A program made the position numbers and the translations under genes. This document shows, piece by piece, positions 50,117 through 60,752 of a stretch of DNA of 64,000 nt (position 1 is its first letter; each line of letters opens with the position of its first letter). Under the pieces are notes generated by a model. That model saw nothing but the letters and a program-made list of their open reading frames with translations, was not told the DNA's origin and searched no databases. Origin of the DNA: Pogona vitticeps (lineage: Eukaryota > Chordata > Lepidosauria > Squamata > Agamidae); NCBI RefSeq assembly GCF_051106095.1, contig NC_135785.1, positions 226,417,045-226,481,044 of the forward strand. The letters are read 5' to 3'.

Positions 50117-50900
50117 TCATAAGAACATAAGAAGAGCCCTGCTAGATCAAGCCAAGGGCCCATCTCGTCCAGCTTCCTGTATCTCACAGTGGCCCCACCA
50201 GATGCCTCTGGGAGCACACAAGACAACATTGTGAAAGTTGCTTATTGACACCCACTCTCTGTTTCCTGGTTCTCAACCAATTCTCAATCCATAAGAGGGC
50301 CTACCCTCTTATCCCATGACTGGAATTTTCTCAGCAGCCTTTGGTCAGGGACCACATCAAATGTCTTCTAAAAATCCAGATAGACAATATCCACTGGTTT
50401 GCCCACATCCACATGCCTGATGACCATTTCAAAGAATTCTAAAACGTTTGTGTGGCAAGATGTACTCTTATAGAAGCCATTCTGATTTTCCCTCAGCAAG
50501 GCTTGTTCTCTGTGTTTTAAGGTTTTATCTTGGATGAGGCTTTCCACCATCTTCCCTGGAACAGACGTTAGGCTAACCAGCCTGTAGTTTCCCAGGTCCC
50601 CCCTCCTTCCCTTTTTAAAGATTGGCGTGACATGCTATCTTCGAGTACTCTGGCACTGTAGCCTTTTTAAGGGACAAGTTGTACATTTTAGTTAAGAGGC
50701 CAGCAACTTCATTCCTCAGTTTCTTAATAACCCTTGGGTGGATGCCATCTGGGCCCGGTGACGTATTCATCTTCAATTTATCAGTTAGGTCTAAAACATC
50801 CTCTATTTTAACCTGTATATGATTTAATTCATTAGTCAGGAGGGGCTGTTTGGGCAGCAGAATCTGCCCAAGATCTTCTGTTGTGATCATCATCACCATC
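50117..50900 (-). mobile_element. CR1-like LINE (reverse transcriptase part and 3' end), minus strand
   Basis: On the minus strand one frame contains LKMNTSPGPDGIHPRVIKKL (start of the RT fingers) and another VESLIQDKTLKHREQALL, then ENQNGFYK and VDVGKPVDIVYLDF. The last is the VDVVYLDF motif that carries an RT catalytic aspartate. The 3' end at 50,117-50,140 has the octamer-type cataagaacataagaag. Between them the RT C-terminal part is missing. About two frame breaks are visible. Confidence 0.85.
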
Positions 50901-51050
50901 ATCTTAGAACTTCACCATCATCTTAGAACTAAAGAGCTGTAAAGGACCCTCTGATTCATCAAGTCCAGCTCCTGTCAAGGAGGCACAGTGAGGGATTGAA
51001 CTCCCAACCTCTAGCTCCACAGAGAGATACCTAAGCCACTAAACCTAGCA
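50884..51050 (-). mobile_element. tRNA-derived SINE, minus strand
   Basis: Reverse complement of the family at 33,274-33,410: tail catcatcaccatcatcttag, then ccagctcctgtcaaggaggc, B box gggattgaactcccaacc and A-box side ctaagccactaaacctagc. Confidence 0.75.
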
Positions 51051-52262
51051 GTTCAGGGATTTCAAGGGGTCCTTGAAATCAGGAGAGCTTTGGTGTGTAA
51101 GGCTTGAGTAGAAATTTATAGACATAAACCTTCACTTATTTTATTGTTAAAAATGAGGATTAAAAAAATTCACAAGTTTTCTTTTTGCTGAATGAAATTA
51201 TAAATGTCTTATTGCCCCCTCCCCCCCTATTTTGGTATTCCTCTCCCCCCCCCAAAAAAATACCTCATATGTTTTTGGGCAAAGATACCTTTATTTTGAA
51301 ATAAAACCTCTATTTGGCTGGAAACTCTAGCATTTTGAGCAAAATACAATGTTTTAAATCCAGAAGACTATTTTCCCACCAAAACCTACACACAGAGATT
51401 TCCACCCAAGCTCATGCAGTCAGATAAAGTACTGATTGGACTTGGGTCTTTTGTTAGTTATATTAAGTTTTTCTTCCGGAAAAACACAAGAGAAAGTGAG
51501 GCAGTTCCTTGTCTTAATTAAACACTAGTTGTGGCTCTTTTGTTTATACAGAAGAAAAATCAATTAGAAAACACTATTAAATTTAGTGCTACTTTCTCTT
51601 CTGTTAAATGCAATATACTTTATTGCCACATCTAAAAGGTCTTGGTTCCACATTTTAATGCATGGAAAAAATCTCTTGCTAGTGATACTGATGGAGTCTT
51701 CCGGCAATCATAGTATCTCCTAATGCCCATAAAATTGATCTGGGGCACTGTTCCACAATGATGTCAGATTAAGTTTAGAGCAGAAAATCTTAAAGCTGAG
51801 GGCCAAACGGTACAGTACACATTAGCCAGCTTCGCAATTAGAAAGTGATAATAATCTCACAATTCAGACATTTATGCAGAAGACATATTCCTTGTGTGAA
51901 AACTGTGGGCAAAAGACATGGTTTAATTATTGCAGGAGTTATAATCATTTTGAGATGAGATGATATACCATGCAGGTATTGTAATAATTTGACCTTATTG
52001 CGAGGGAGGGATAAATCAACCTTGGATATTTGCTTTTCTGTTATTTTGACTCTCAATGAAGAAGTGGCACTAGAGATTCTTGTACTACAACTCCCAAGCC
52101 AGCCTAGCCACTAATGAAGAATGCTGGGAGTTATAGTTGGTGGGTTGCACTTCGTCTGCTTTACGTTCTTCACGCTATGGACATGGGCATATGAGAAACT
52201 TTTTTGTATGTAGCCTATTGCACATACAGAAGAGCCATCTGGCCCGGAATAGCATTCCACAT
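51051..52262. other. unassigned intergenic sequence
   Basis: No gene seen. At 52,080-52,140 gtactacaactcccaagcc and gggagttatagttggtggg form the inverted arms of a small hAT-like MITE remnant. Confidence 0.45.
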
Positions 52263-53230
52263 GGAGGGCTTAAATGATATCATAGAAACATTGAATAATT
52301 GAGTTGGAAGGCCATCAAGTCCAACCCCCTGCAGGAATCCAAATCAAAGTAGATCTGACAGGTGGTTGTCCAATTTTTTCTTGAATGCCTCCAGCACTGG
52401 AGTGCTCACCACCTTCCAAGGTAATTAGTTCCATTATTGTACTGCTGTAAGGGTTAAGAGGTTTTTCCTGATATTGAACCAAAACCTGGCTTCTTGTAGC
52501 TCGAGTCCATTATGACGTGTCTTGCACTTTGAGATGATCTAGAACAGATCCTGCCCCTCTTTTGCATGACTAATTTTCAAGTACAGTGGTGCACCGCATA
52601 GCGATGTTAATCTGTATAAAAAAACCCGTCGCTATCCGGATTCCTCGCTATGCGGGGCAAAAAATCCCATAGGAATGCATTAAAACACATTTAATGCATT
52701 CCTATGGGGGAAAAAACTCACTGCTATGCGGAAATCCTCCATCTGGCCGCCATTTTTGCCGCCCGGTAAGCGAGGAAACCACGCGAAAACGCTGTGGGTG
52801 GCCATTTTGTTTACCCGGAGGCCATTCTGGAACTGCCGATCAGCTGTTTTTAAAAGATCGCAATGCGAAGATCGGTAAGCGAAACGCTTACCAATCATCA
52901 CAATACAATTTTCACCCTTTTAGAACATTGCAATGCGATTGCAAAAATCTGCATTGCTATGCGGATTCGTCATTAAACAGGGCACTTGCTATGCAGGGCA
53001 CCACTGTATTTGAAAAGTGCTGATATCTCTCAGTCTTTGTTTCTCAAGGCTAAACATGTCCAGTTCTTTTAGTTTTTCCTCATAGGGCTTGGTTTCTAGT
53101 CCCCTGATCATTGATGTCCTCTTTTGAACTTGTTCCAGTTTGTTGGCATCCTTCTAACCAGTGCTGAATAGAGGGGGACTAGTACTTCACAGGATTTGGA
53201 GATTATATTTCTGTTAAATAAGCCACTGAT
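52263..53230 (-). mobile_element. CR1 LINE 3' region, minus strand, split by a Tigger-like MITE
   Basis: On the plus strand, tatcatagaaacattgaata is the reversed CR1 terminus (tctatga-type octamers) and ccatcaagtccaaccccctg follows. After the inserted MITE (52,584-53,006) the copy resumes at tgatatctctcagtctttg. It then continues with tttttcctcatagggcttgg, gatcattgatgtcctct and gtgctgaatagagggggact, all in CR1 3' order. The two halves are contiguous when the MITE is set aside. Confidence 0.87.
52584..53006. mobile_element. Tigger/pogo-like MITE, copy 5, nested in CR1
   Basis: Ends cagtggtgcaccgcatagcg and tatgcagggcaccactg are inverted repeats flanked by TA. Interior tgcattcctatgggg and ctggccgccatttttgccgc are shared with copy 6. 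It interrupts a CR1 copy and is therefore younger than it. Confidence 0.9.
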
Positions 53231-54344
53231 AGATTTCCTCCACCGTGCTGGGAGGCTGATGTGTAAAGTAGAATAGAATGTCCTTAAAGAGTAAAAAGCC
53301 ATTGATCTTAAATGTTAAGTGCCGGTGAAAACCTATAATTGATAAAAAGAGGAAGAAGGTGGTGGTATCTTGATCGAAGTATCCTACACATGCTCCTTCC
53401 TGTCTGTGTGGTGGTGTGCCTCACAGAAGGCAAAAGTGATTATGTGGAGGAAGCCTTTGAGAAGAAAAACTTTGAAATAAGGAATTCATGCCCAGGCAGA
53501 CCTGAGGTCAATGAAACACAGGAATTTTGGAAACAAAGCGCAGAGGTGGTATTTGACCAAAGATGCTAAAGTTGTTAACCTGAAGAATATAGTTTGTGAA
53601 ACAGAAAGAAAGAAAGCTATTCCGAACTGATTCCAAATGGACCTCCTTTTACAAGGGGAACAATAGTTCTCCAGGGTGTTTTAATTCTTTCTTTCAGGCA
53701 TCTTCAGATCTCTTTGAGTCTCTGAGGCTGACATGGAACACTAGGCTGAAAAGGCATTCATAGGAAAATACTGACCCCATACACTGCAGGGCACTGTAAT
53801 TTAGTCTTTCTTGAGACATCACAAATTCTGAGGTGAAACTTGGTTACAGGTAATTGATTTCTTTATAGTGAGTTCTCAGTGTGCTTCCTCTGTATTCCTG
53901 CCAACATTAACCATTTAGAATCGGTTTTGTATTAGATAAAATAAAGAACTACTGCTGCTTTTCAGCTATGCTCCATATAGTCACTGATGCAATATGCATC
54001 TTTTATCATTTTCTCACAAACCTTACTGTTCCCTGCTTTGCTGTGATTGTTGAGAAATGCACAGACAGGATGAATCCCCGCCGAACTTGTTAATCAGATC
54101 CTACATGTATGTGAGCTGAACTGGCATACAGAAATATGAACTATGGAATAGACTACTGGCCTGAGGAACGGCCTGCCTATGGAATGGCGCTGAGGGAATC
54201 TTTTGTTTGTTTCATACACAGCAGAACTGACTGTTTCCTCTTGGCAAAAAGGCTTGAGGATTTATTCCAGCCTGGACTTTTGCCCGGTTAAGGACATTTA
54301 TTAATTTACGCAGGTAAGGTGTGATTCAGGTGGTGATTTATTTC
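53231..54344. other. unassigned intergenic sequence
   Basis: No gene seen. The 76-codon frame at 53,339 has a hydrophobic start but no recognisable domain. The right part may belong to the Ngaro element that follows. Confidence 0.4.
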
Positions 54345-56074
54345 ATCCTAAAGATGGCTCACCCCTTACGAGATATCAACTTTGGACGGTTACTTCCCAG
54401 GGCCTTCAGGAAACTGGCATTGTAGGTTGGAAATTTGGCACTCATTCATTTAGAATAGGTGCAGTGTCCACAGCAGCAGTTTTAGATTATGGTGAGGAAC
54501 AAATAAAGAAAATAGGGAGGTGGTCTTCACACAGCTTTAAGTCCAATGTGCACTCTCTCCCGCATTAGGCGTGAATTTGTTTTCTTTTTCATGACCCAAG
54601 GCAGCTTCCACTCGACTGCAAATGGTTTTATTTGGCCACACTTATGTTCATTGGGTGGTGAACCATGCTTTATGGACTGGTTGGGGTAGTAATTTGGGCC
54701 TGGGGGCTAGAGCCTCATTAGATTGGAAAGGAAAGAGGGGTATGTTATGGCCTGAGCTCCTAGATCGAGCTCTCCAGCATATTATCGATGCACCCCCTGA
54801 TATATTTGTGCTTCACTTAGGAGAAAATGACTTGACAATGAGAACAGGCAAGTCATTGATGTTGCAAGTGATCTGGGATCTGGAGACATTGAAGGATAAG
54901 TTCCCTGCAATGAAAATTTTGTGGTCAAATATCATACCACGGTTGGTATGGAGGGCTGAATGCACTCCTAGGTGTATCGACCGTGTGTGGTGTCAATCAT
55001 GAAGTTAGCTGAGCCATGAGGGCTGGTCTTGGATCAGTGATTTAGAATCCAGATACAGTGGTGCCCCACATAGCGAGCACCCCGTTTAACAATGAATCCG
55101 CATAGCGATGCGGATTTTGCGATCGCAAAAGCGATCGCATTGCAATGTTTAGAATGGCTAAACATTGCATTGTGATGATCAGTAAGCGTTTTGCTTACCG
55201 ATCTTCGCATTGCGATGTTTGGAAAACAGCTGATCGGTGGTTCCAAAATGGCCGCCGGCTGAAGAAAACGGCCACCCGCAGCGTTTTTGCACGGTTTCCT
55301 CGCTTACCAAGGTGGCAAAAATGGTGGCCGTATGGAGGATTTCCACTTAGCGGTGAGTTTATCCCCCATAGGAATGCATTGATGGGGGTTCAGTGTGTTC
55401 CTATGGGGTTTTCCGTTCCATATAACAATGTTTCCGGATAGCGACGTTTTTCCTGGAATGGATTAACGTCGCTATGCGGGGCACCACTGTATATGGGGAC
55501 ACCTCCATGAGCTGTATAGAAGTGATGGAGTTCACTTATTGGAATTGGGTATGGGCCTTTTTCTCAGGGATCTACAAGGGGGCCTTTGGGCTGAAATTTT
55601 TGGCTCTGGTGGCAGGCTTGGGACATAAATAGCCCCAGGCCATGACGGGTAATGTGAAGACAAGAATTGAGGTGAGTTCACGGTGAACACATGGTGCAAG
55701 AACTATGCCATCTCTCTGTCAGGTGGAGCCAATTGGGCATCGGATGAGAGGTGGTTTTTTTACATAGGGGGACCTCCCAGGCAGCAGCCCACTTAGGGTC
55801 ACGAGACTCAGTGGGCTGAAAATGGTGGGGTACCCTTAGCACAGAGCACCTGAAGGTGTGCTGTTCAATGGATGGCATGATTCAAAAGTAGGAGTTCGCC
55901 CTGCTCTATTGAATCGTCTGGAGGTGTAGGCTACTCCAGTTTGTGAAGCAAATTGCACTACGTTCAGGCGTCTTTGTAGTTGGAGGACTAGTTTAAATAG
56001 TTAATAAAGTTGTGGCCCAAGTTTTAACCCAACAACCTGTGTCTCACCTCTTTATTTCCAGGCTGGGAGGGCAA
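54345..56074 (+). mobile_element. Ngaro-type tyrosine-recombinase retroelement, 3' part (fossil)
   Basis: Around 54,400-54,545 the plus strand reads WKFGTHSFRIGAVSTAAVLD and later KKIGRWSSHSFKSNV. This is the C-terminal core of a tyrosine recombinase (H-x-x-R box, then the GRWSS region). Downstream, 54,622-55,000 codes VLFGHTYVHWV, then PPDIFVLHLGENDLT and MKILWSNIIPRLVWRAE. These are words of the SGNH-type hydrolase known from vertebrate Ngaro elements. The terminal repeat ends ttaataaagttgtggccc and ggctgggagggcaa. A Tigger-like MITE (55,056-55,489) is inserted in the hydrolase region. The upstream RT/RNase H part is not seen. The copy is broken (several breaks) and looks old. Confidence 0.82.
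55056..55489. mobile_element. Tigger/pogo-like MITE, copy 6, nested in the Ngaro element
   Basis: Ends cagtggtgccccacatagcg and tatgcggggcaccactg are inverted repeats flanked by TA. The arms carry gcgatcgcaaaagcgatcgc-type palindromes and ggccgccggctgaagaaaac. It lies between hydrolase-coding stretches of the Ngaro fossil, so it is younger than that element. Confidence 0.9.
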
Positions 56075-57010
56075 TATGCTTCCGCCCGACCTTGATCTGT
56101 GCCCAAGCTAGACCTTTTTGGTTTAGGGCTACTGCTTTTTGGTGCCAGGCTGCAGTGATTTCCTGACAGAGGGGAGTGTCACTTTAAGGGAGATCACTCC
56201 CTGCAAAACAACCCTTTCTGGTGTGCTCAAACATGCACCCTCCTGCTGTCTGACTGCTTTTGAAGTTGGATTTTATTGGGCACACAGCCCAGTTCTTTGT
56301 AACTTTGGATCCAGTTTATTAAAATAGTACAAGATCCCATATAAAGCTCATTCACCCATTATAATTTTATGATGCATTTTGAAGAGTACATTGAAACATA
56401 TGAATGGTATCTTTTAATTTATTTACAACCAAATGTATTTTACAGGGTTATCGCTGGCAACTCAAACAACAACATTATGCATAATAAAAGAAACTGTAAG
56501 AATTATTTTAGAACAGCACAGTAGTTGAGGCAATATTAAAATAGAATAAAGAAAAAAAACAATATTATGCTGAAGATTAAAATAACCACCAAAAATATAT
56601 AACTTAAAAGGCCTGACAGAAAATGTCTTCATTTGTATCAAAAGGATTACCAGGATTGGTGACAGGTAAGCATCCCTGCATATTAAACAATGCCCCATGT
56701 TGGACCACCACACATCTCCTACCTGAAGATGGACCATTCTGAATAATGATGATCCTAATGCCTGACCATGAGATACCTTGGATGCTCCAGTTGAACTAAT
56801 TGTTGATATGGCCAGGCCCAGTTCAAAATGCTATTCACTCCCTCTAAAACCCTAAATACCTTAGGTCCAGAAACAACTCCCCCACCCCCTCATGAGCCTG
56901 CCCAGTGTCCGGCATCATCCAAACAAGCCACTTTATGTGTCTCATTTCTTATCTGTAATACACCAAATCAAAATGTGGAAAAGCCATTTATTTTCCTGTG
57001 GAAGGGCCTC
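56075..57010. other. unassigned sequence between Ngaro pieces
   Basis: No gene recognised. Part may still be Ngaro-derived, since the two terminal-repeat-like regions lie on either side. Confidence 0.4.
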
Positions 57011-57777
57011 TCTGTGAGGCACTTTACTGCCTGGGCAGGGCTCCTTTGCCCACCCGGACGGAGAGGCAGACACAGGCATTCCTGCGTCAGATCAGGCAAG
57101 GAGGCTGGGCAAGAGCAAAGCCTTGAAGAAGGCTTTCCAGCCTCCCCTCATCCTTCCTTCTTCTTCAGCACCGGCCCACCTTCCCACCTTTACGGTAAGA
57201 GTGAGATTAGCTGGTTGCTTTGGGGCCGGACAGGAATTTTTGACTGGTACTCAAATGGGCCATGAGTACAAGTGGTTTTTTTTGCCCATCCCATTCTTAC
57301 CAGCGAGGGCAGTTAAGGGCTATATATAATAAATAACCCCTTAAATAGGCCACAATGGCGGGTAGTGCAAAAGGATGAGGGTTAGATGAGTTCCGAAGAA
57401 GGAAGCCAGGGGGTGCAAAGCACCACTTCTTTCAGGGGGACAGCAACAGAGGTTTAGCTGAGGGGAGGGGAATCTGGGGACCCCAGAGGGACGCTGAACA
57501 ATTAGGGTTAGGAGGCCCGGATGGGGCAGACTTGGGGTACCTCAGCTAGTGGAGACACAGAAGTGTGCTGTATAGTGGGACAGCACGCTTTTGGTATAGA
57601 AACTTGATTGGCGGTCTAGACCAGAAGATTGACCAGGGTTACAGACCAGTTTGGTGCACTACGGGAGGCCCCCTTTATAAAAAAGGAGTTTTAGGATATT
57701 ATAAATAAGTTAATAAAGTTGTGGCCCTAGTTAACCCATATATCTTTGTGTCTCGTTATTCCGGACTGGGCAGGCAA
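57011..57777 (+). mobile_element. second terminal repeat of a Ngaro-type retroelement (fossil)
   Basis: It contains gagtgagattagctggttgc, ggccggacaggaattttt, ttttttttgcccatcccatt and ggcgggtagtgcaaaa, in the same order as the minus-strand repeat at 11,785-12,545. It ends ttaataaagttgtggcccta and gggcaggcaa like 55,990-56,074. Its sequence is distinct from the other two copies, so at least two subfamilies or ages are represented. The left limit is approximate. Confidence 0.65.
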
Positions 57778-57814
57778 CCTTAGTGCGCCTGCTATTAGCT
57801 GCTTCTATATTTGG

Positions 57815-58192
57815 AATGCCTTTAAATACTCCTGAGGATAGGAAATCTATTGAATTAAAAAAACAAAAGTTCCTACTTTTTCACAGCTTTTTTACATATT
57901 TTAAAAAGTCTCTACAAGTATATATAAAAATTAATCCAATATGGCACAACAGTGAAATCCTCTACCAAAAAACAAACAAACAAACAAACCCTCTTTTTTG
58001 ATAAATCCTATAAGCATTTCACAAATCTATTGAATTAAAAAAAACAAAAGTTCCTACTTTTTCACAGCTTTTTTCCATATTTTAAAAAAGTCTCTACAAG
58101 TGTATATAAAAATAATCCAATATGGCACAGCAGTGAAATCCTCTACCAACAAACAAACAAACAAACAAACCCTCTTTTTTTGATAAATCCTA
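57815..58192 (+). repeat. left arm of a ~190-bp inverted repeat, tandemly doubled
   Basis: The unit begins aatgcctttaaatactcctg and ends gataaatcctata. Its inner part recurs with a period of 180 bases (ctattgaattaaaa at 57,847 and again at 58,027; gataaatcctata near 58,000 and 58,180). The whole unit is present in inverted orientation at 62,568-62,759 with only a few differences. The left arm directly follows the end of the ARHGAP29 tail as read on the minus strand, and may be its 3' UTR or flank. Confidence 0.9.
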
Positions 58193-58224
58193 TAAGCACT
58201 TCAGAAAAAAAAAAATTCCCTGCT

Positions 58225-59477
58225 CTATACAAAGTGAGCTTCCCTGTGTTCCAGTTCTTGCATCCGCTTTGGTCTTAATCTCTGATAAGTGGGCTTCAGG
58301 TCTGTATGGGAAATCATTTCAGAACTTGCTTTCTGTTGTTTTGCCTGCTGGCTAGAGGAGCCAGATGAATTCTGGGCAAGCCCAGGACTCACCGCTAGCT
58401 TTGGATTCTCATCTTTAATTTTTGCCATGCAGAGTTGGGGTGCAGAACTCTCTTCATCTGCCTTGGCCTTATTGTGGGAAGGTGGTTTATAAAATGTCCC
58501 TGGTGGTGGCTGCAAAGTCCTTGGTGTTCTGAAAGCAGCAGCAAGAGGGTTAATATCTGGGGAATGTCCTTCCACAGCTGTCCTTGCAGCCTTGAGAGGT
58601 ATTGAATATGGCTTATTGAGAAGTATGGCATTTACTGAATTGCTACCAAGATTGCTCGGTGTAGGTAAGGCACACAGGCTTACAGACCCTTTTGTGCGGT
58701 TTTCCTGGGGTGCGTTTGTCACAATCATTGTAGTCTTTGCAGTCATGTCATACTGCTTATACTGTTTATCCCAAGTCTTTTTCAGAGTCTGTAGGTCATA
58801 ACAAGAAAGTCTACAGCCAGCATTAACGGTTGGAAGTGACTGTGCCTCAGAGACTTCTTCAATAACAGGACTTCTTCCAAGGTTCTCTTGATTGCGAATG
58901 TTCCTCTAATTCAAAACACAGGGAGGAAGCATGTGACCTAGAGGTGAACTCACAGGACGAACAATGAGCTTTGTCCTTTGACAGCGTAGCTGGACTTTGG
59001 TTATTTGACGATTAGGTCTTAATAACCTGACATACTTTGTCACCATCTTCAATTTGGGAGAGAGATTGTTCATTAGCTTGATCCAAAACTGGAGTTGCAG
59101 TGTTGCCTGGTTCTTTTGTAGGTTGCATGTGGTTTTCTGAAAGTGAGAAAGATGGAGGCTCTGGAGAATTTTTCCTGCAAATGGTCTGCTTTGCTCCAAG
59201 TTCATAATTGCATTCTGTCACTAGAATATCAGAATTTCTCTGGATGCCTTTATTGCCATCTGTTTCATCCAGTGACATGAGTGTTTCTGAATTTTTCTTC
59301 TCATTCTGGATGAATGGAACATTTTCTTTCACAGCAATGCAGGGCATTGCTTTTCTCTGCTGATAACATTCTATATCTTCAGCTAATAAAACCCTTTGGA
59401 CACAAGAAGTATTTTCATCTGATTGAGTGGCAGTAGACACAGGCTATACTGAAATGTCAAAAATCTTCTCATAGTAG
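58225..59477 (-). pseudogene. ARHGAP29: ARHGAP29 retrocopy, C-terminal tail, minus strand
   Basis: Read on the minus strand it starts with YYEKIFD (cf. the YSQKIFD at the end of the human RhoGAP domain), abutting the LTR at 59,478. It runs through KLIVRPVSSPL-like sequence and LQTLKKTWDKQYKQYD, then TAKTTMIVTNAPQENRT, RTPRTLQPPPGTFYKPP and LRPKRMQELEHREAHFV before a stop at 58,225. This follows the order of the last ~370 residues of ARHGAP29, a Rho GTPase-activating protein. In the parent gene this region spans several exons, yet here it is continuous without introns, which indicates a retrocopy. Breaks include a stop after SV near 59,445, after VIKT (59,012), and after CVLN (58,906), with a frame change between. 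Human residues quoted from memory. Confidence 0.85.
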
Positions 59478-60044
59478 TGTGATGGACAGGTCAGGAACCA
59501 CTCCTGTCCATCACAATAGAACCTTGACAGATCAACCAATGGGTGAACAGAAGGGGCGGAACTGAGGATATTTAAGAAGAATGGAAGGCATGTAGAGTTC
59601 AGTTGGAGATATGAGTTAGAGATATGAAGTAGAGTTAGACAGGACTTCAGTCAGTAGGGACCTCAGTTAAAGAAGAAGAAGTTAGGCATTTAGGACCAGT
59701 CTTGTGTTAGTGAAGAGTAATAGAGAGACAGGGAAAGAAATGAATAAGAAAAGAAATGAATAAATACTTGTGTTAACATGATTCTGCATAAGCAAATATA
59801 ACTGTTACTAAAGCACAGTTGATTGATTAAATGAAATAAAACCAGCCATGATTTACTTATATGATTTACTTATGAACACTTTAATAAACTTTGTTTGATT
59901 GAATCACACTGATTTAAGAATCATATTTGATAGAGTGAGGAGAGATCCTCTGGTGGTAGCGGAAAGGGTTGAAAATTAAATGACACACCTGAAAGTGAAC
60001 CTGGGTTGTGGAGAGAAACAAACAGGGGAACTGGGTTCGTCACA
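59478..60044 (+). repeat. 5' long terminal repeat of the Gmr1-like element
   Basis: It opens tgtgatggacagg and closes gggttcgtcaca, so the ends are TGTGA...TCACA, the TG...CA rule with a 5-bp inverted repeat. A TATA-like gatatttaag lies at about 59,568 and an AATAAA signal at about 59,883. Next to the right end, gaagcagtgagcggtattgt and gggattcgaaag would be the primer-binding region. The left end carries its own small inverted repeat (gatggacagg, cctgtccatc). Confidence 0.82.
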
Positions 60045-60752
60045 GAAGCAGTGAGCGGTATTGTGGGATTCGAAAGAAATCCAGGGAGCCAGAATAAAGT
60101 GAAATTTATTAGGCTGGCCACAAAGGAAAAAGGAATTCAGTAAACCAAAAATGAAGAGAAGTTTTCTGAGTCTGGAATTCAAAGGGAAGGAATACCAGAA
60201 AGCCTAAAGTAAAAAGAAAAATCTCTGAGCCTAAGAGACCTGGTTGTCAATAGTCCAACTGAAGGAGTAGGGAACCTAAGGCTTAAGGTAAATAGCTTGA
60301 TAGGGACTCCTGAAAGTGTGGAAAGACAAAGGCAGGAAAAGGACTCTGAGGAGATTTCTATACTGTGGTTAAAAGTTTACCTCAAGCTAAGTGTGTGAGG
60401 ACCAAGAGGGCTAGCTTAGATCCCTGGGCTCTGAGAGGGGGAGCACTGAGGGGATCAAAAGTGGAAGCCAAGGTCTAAAGGAGCAGCTGAGGTGAACATA
60501 ACTAAGGCTTATCAGAAAAGAAAAATATTGCTTGGAAAATCTGGGTGTCTGTATACCAAGAGATATAAAGTAACAGACACAAGGAACAGAGAGGCTGAAG
60601 TCCAAAGATACAAAGTAGTGATCTTAAGCTGCCAAAAGAAAGCTACATAGTTTTAATCTCTAACACAGGAAAAAAGAGGTCATTTTAAACAGAGGCTTGT
60701 AAATTGGAATTGGAGAGAAAGCAACCTGCCAACTTGTTCAAATTAAAATCAG

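Noticed and set aside
54622-55002. Host SGNH esterase gene
   Set aside because: It follows a tyrosine-recombinase C-terminus and precedes a Ngaro-type terminal repeat, so it belongs to the mobile element.
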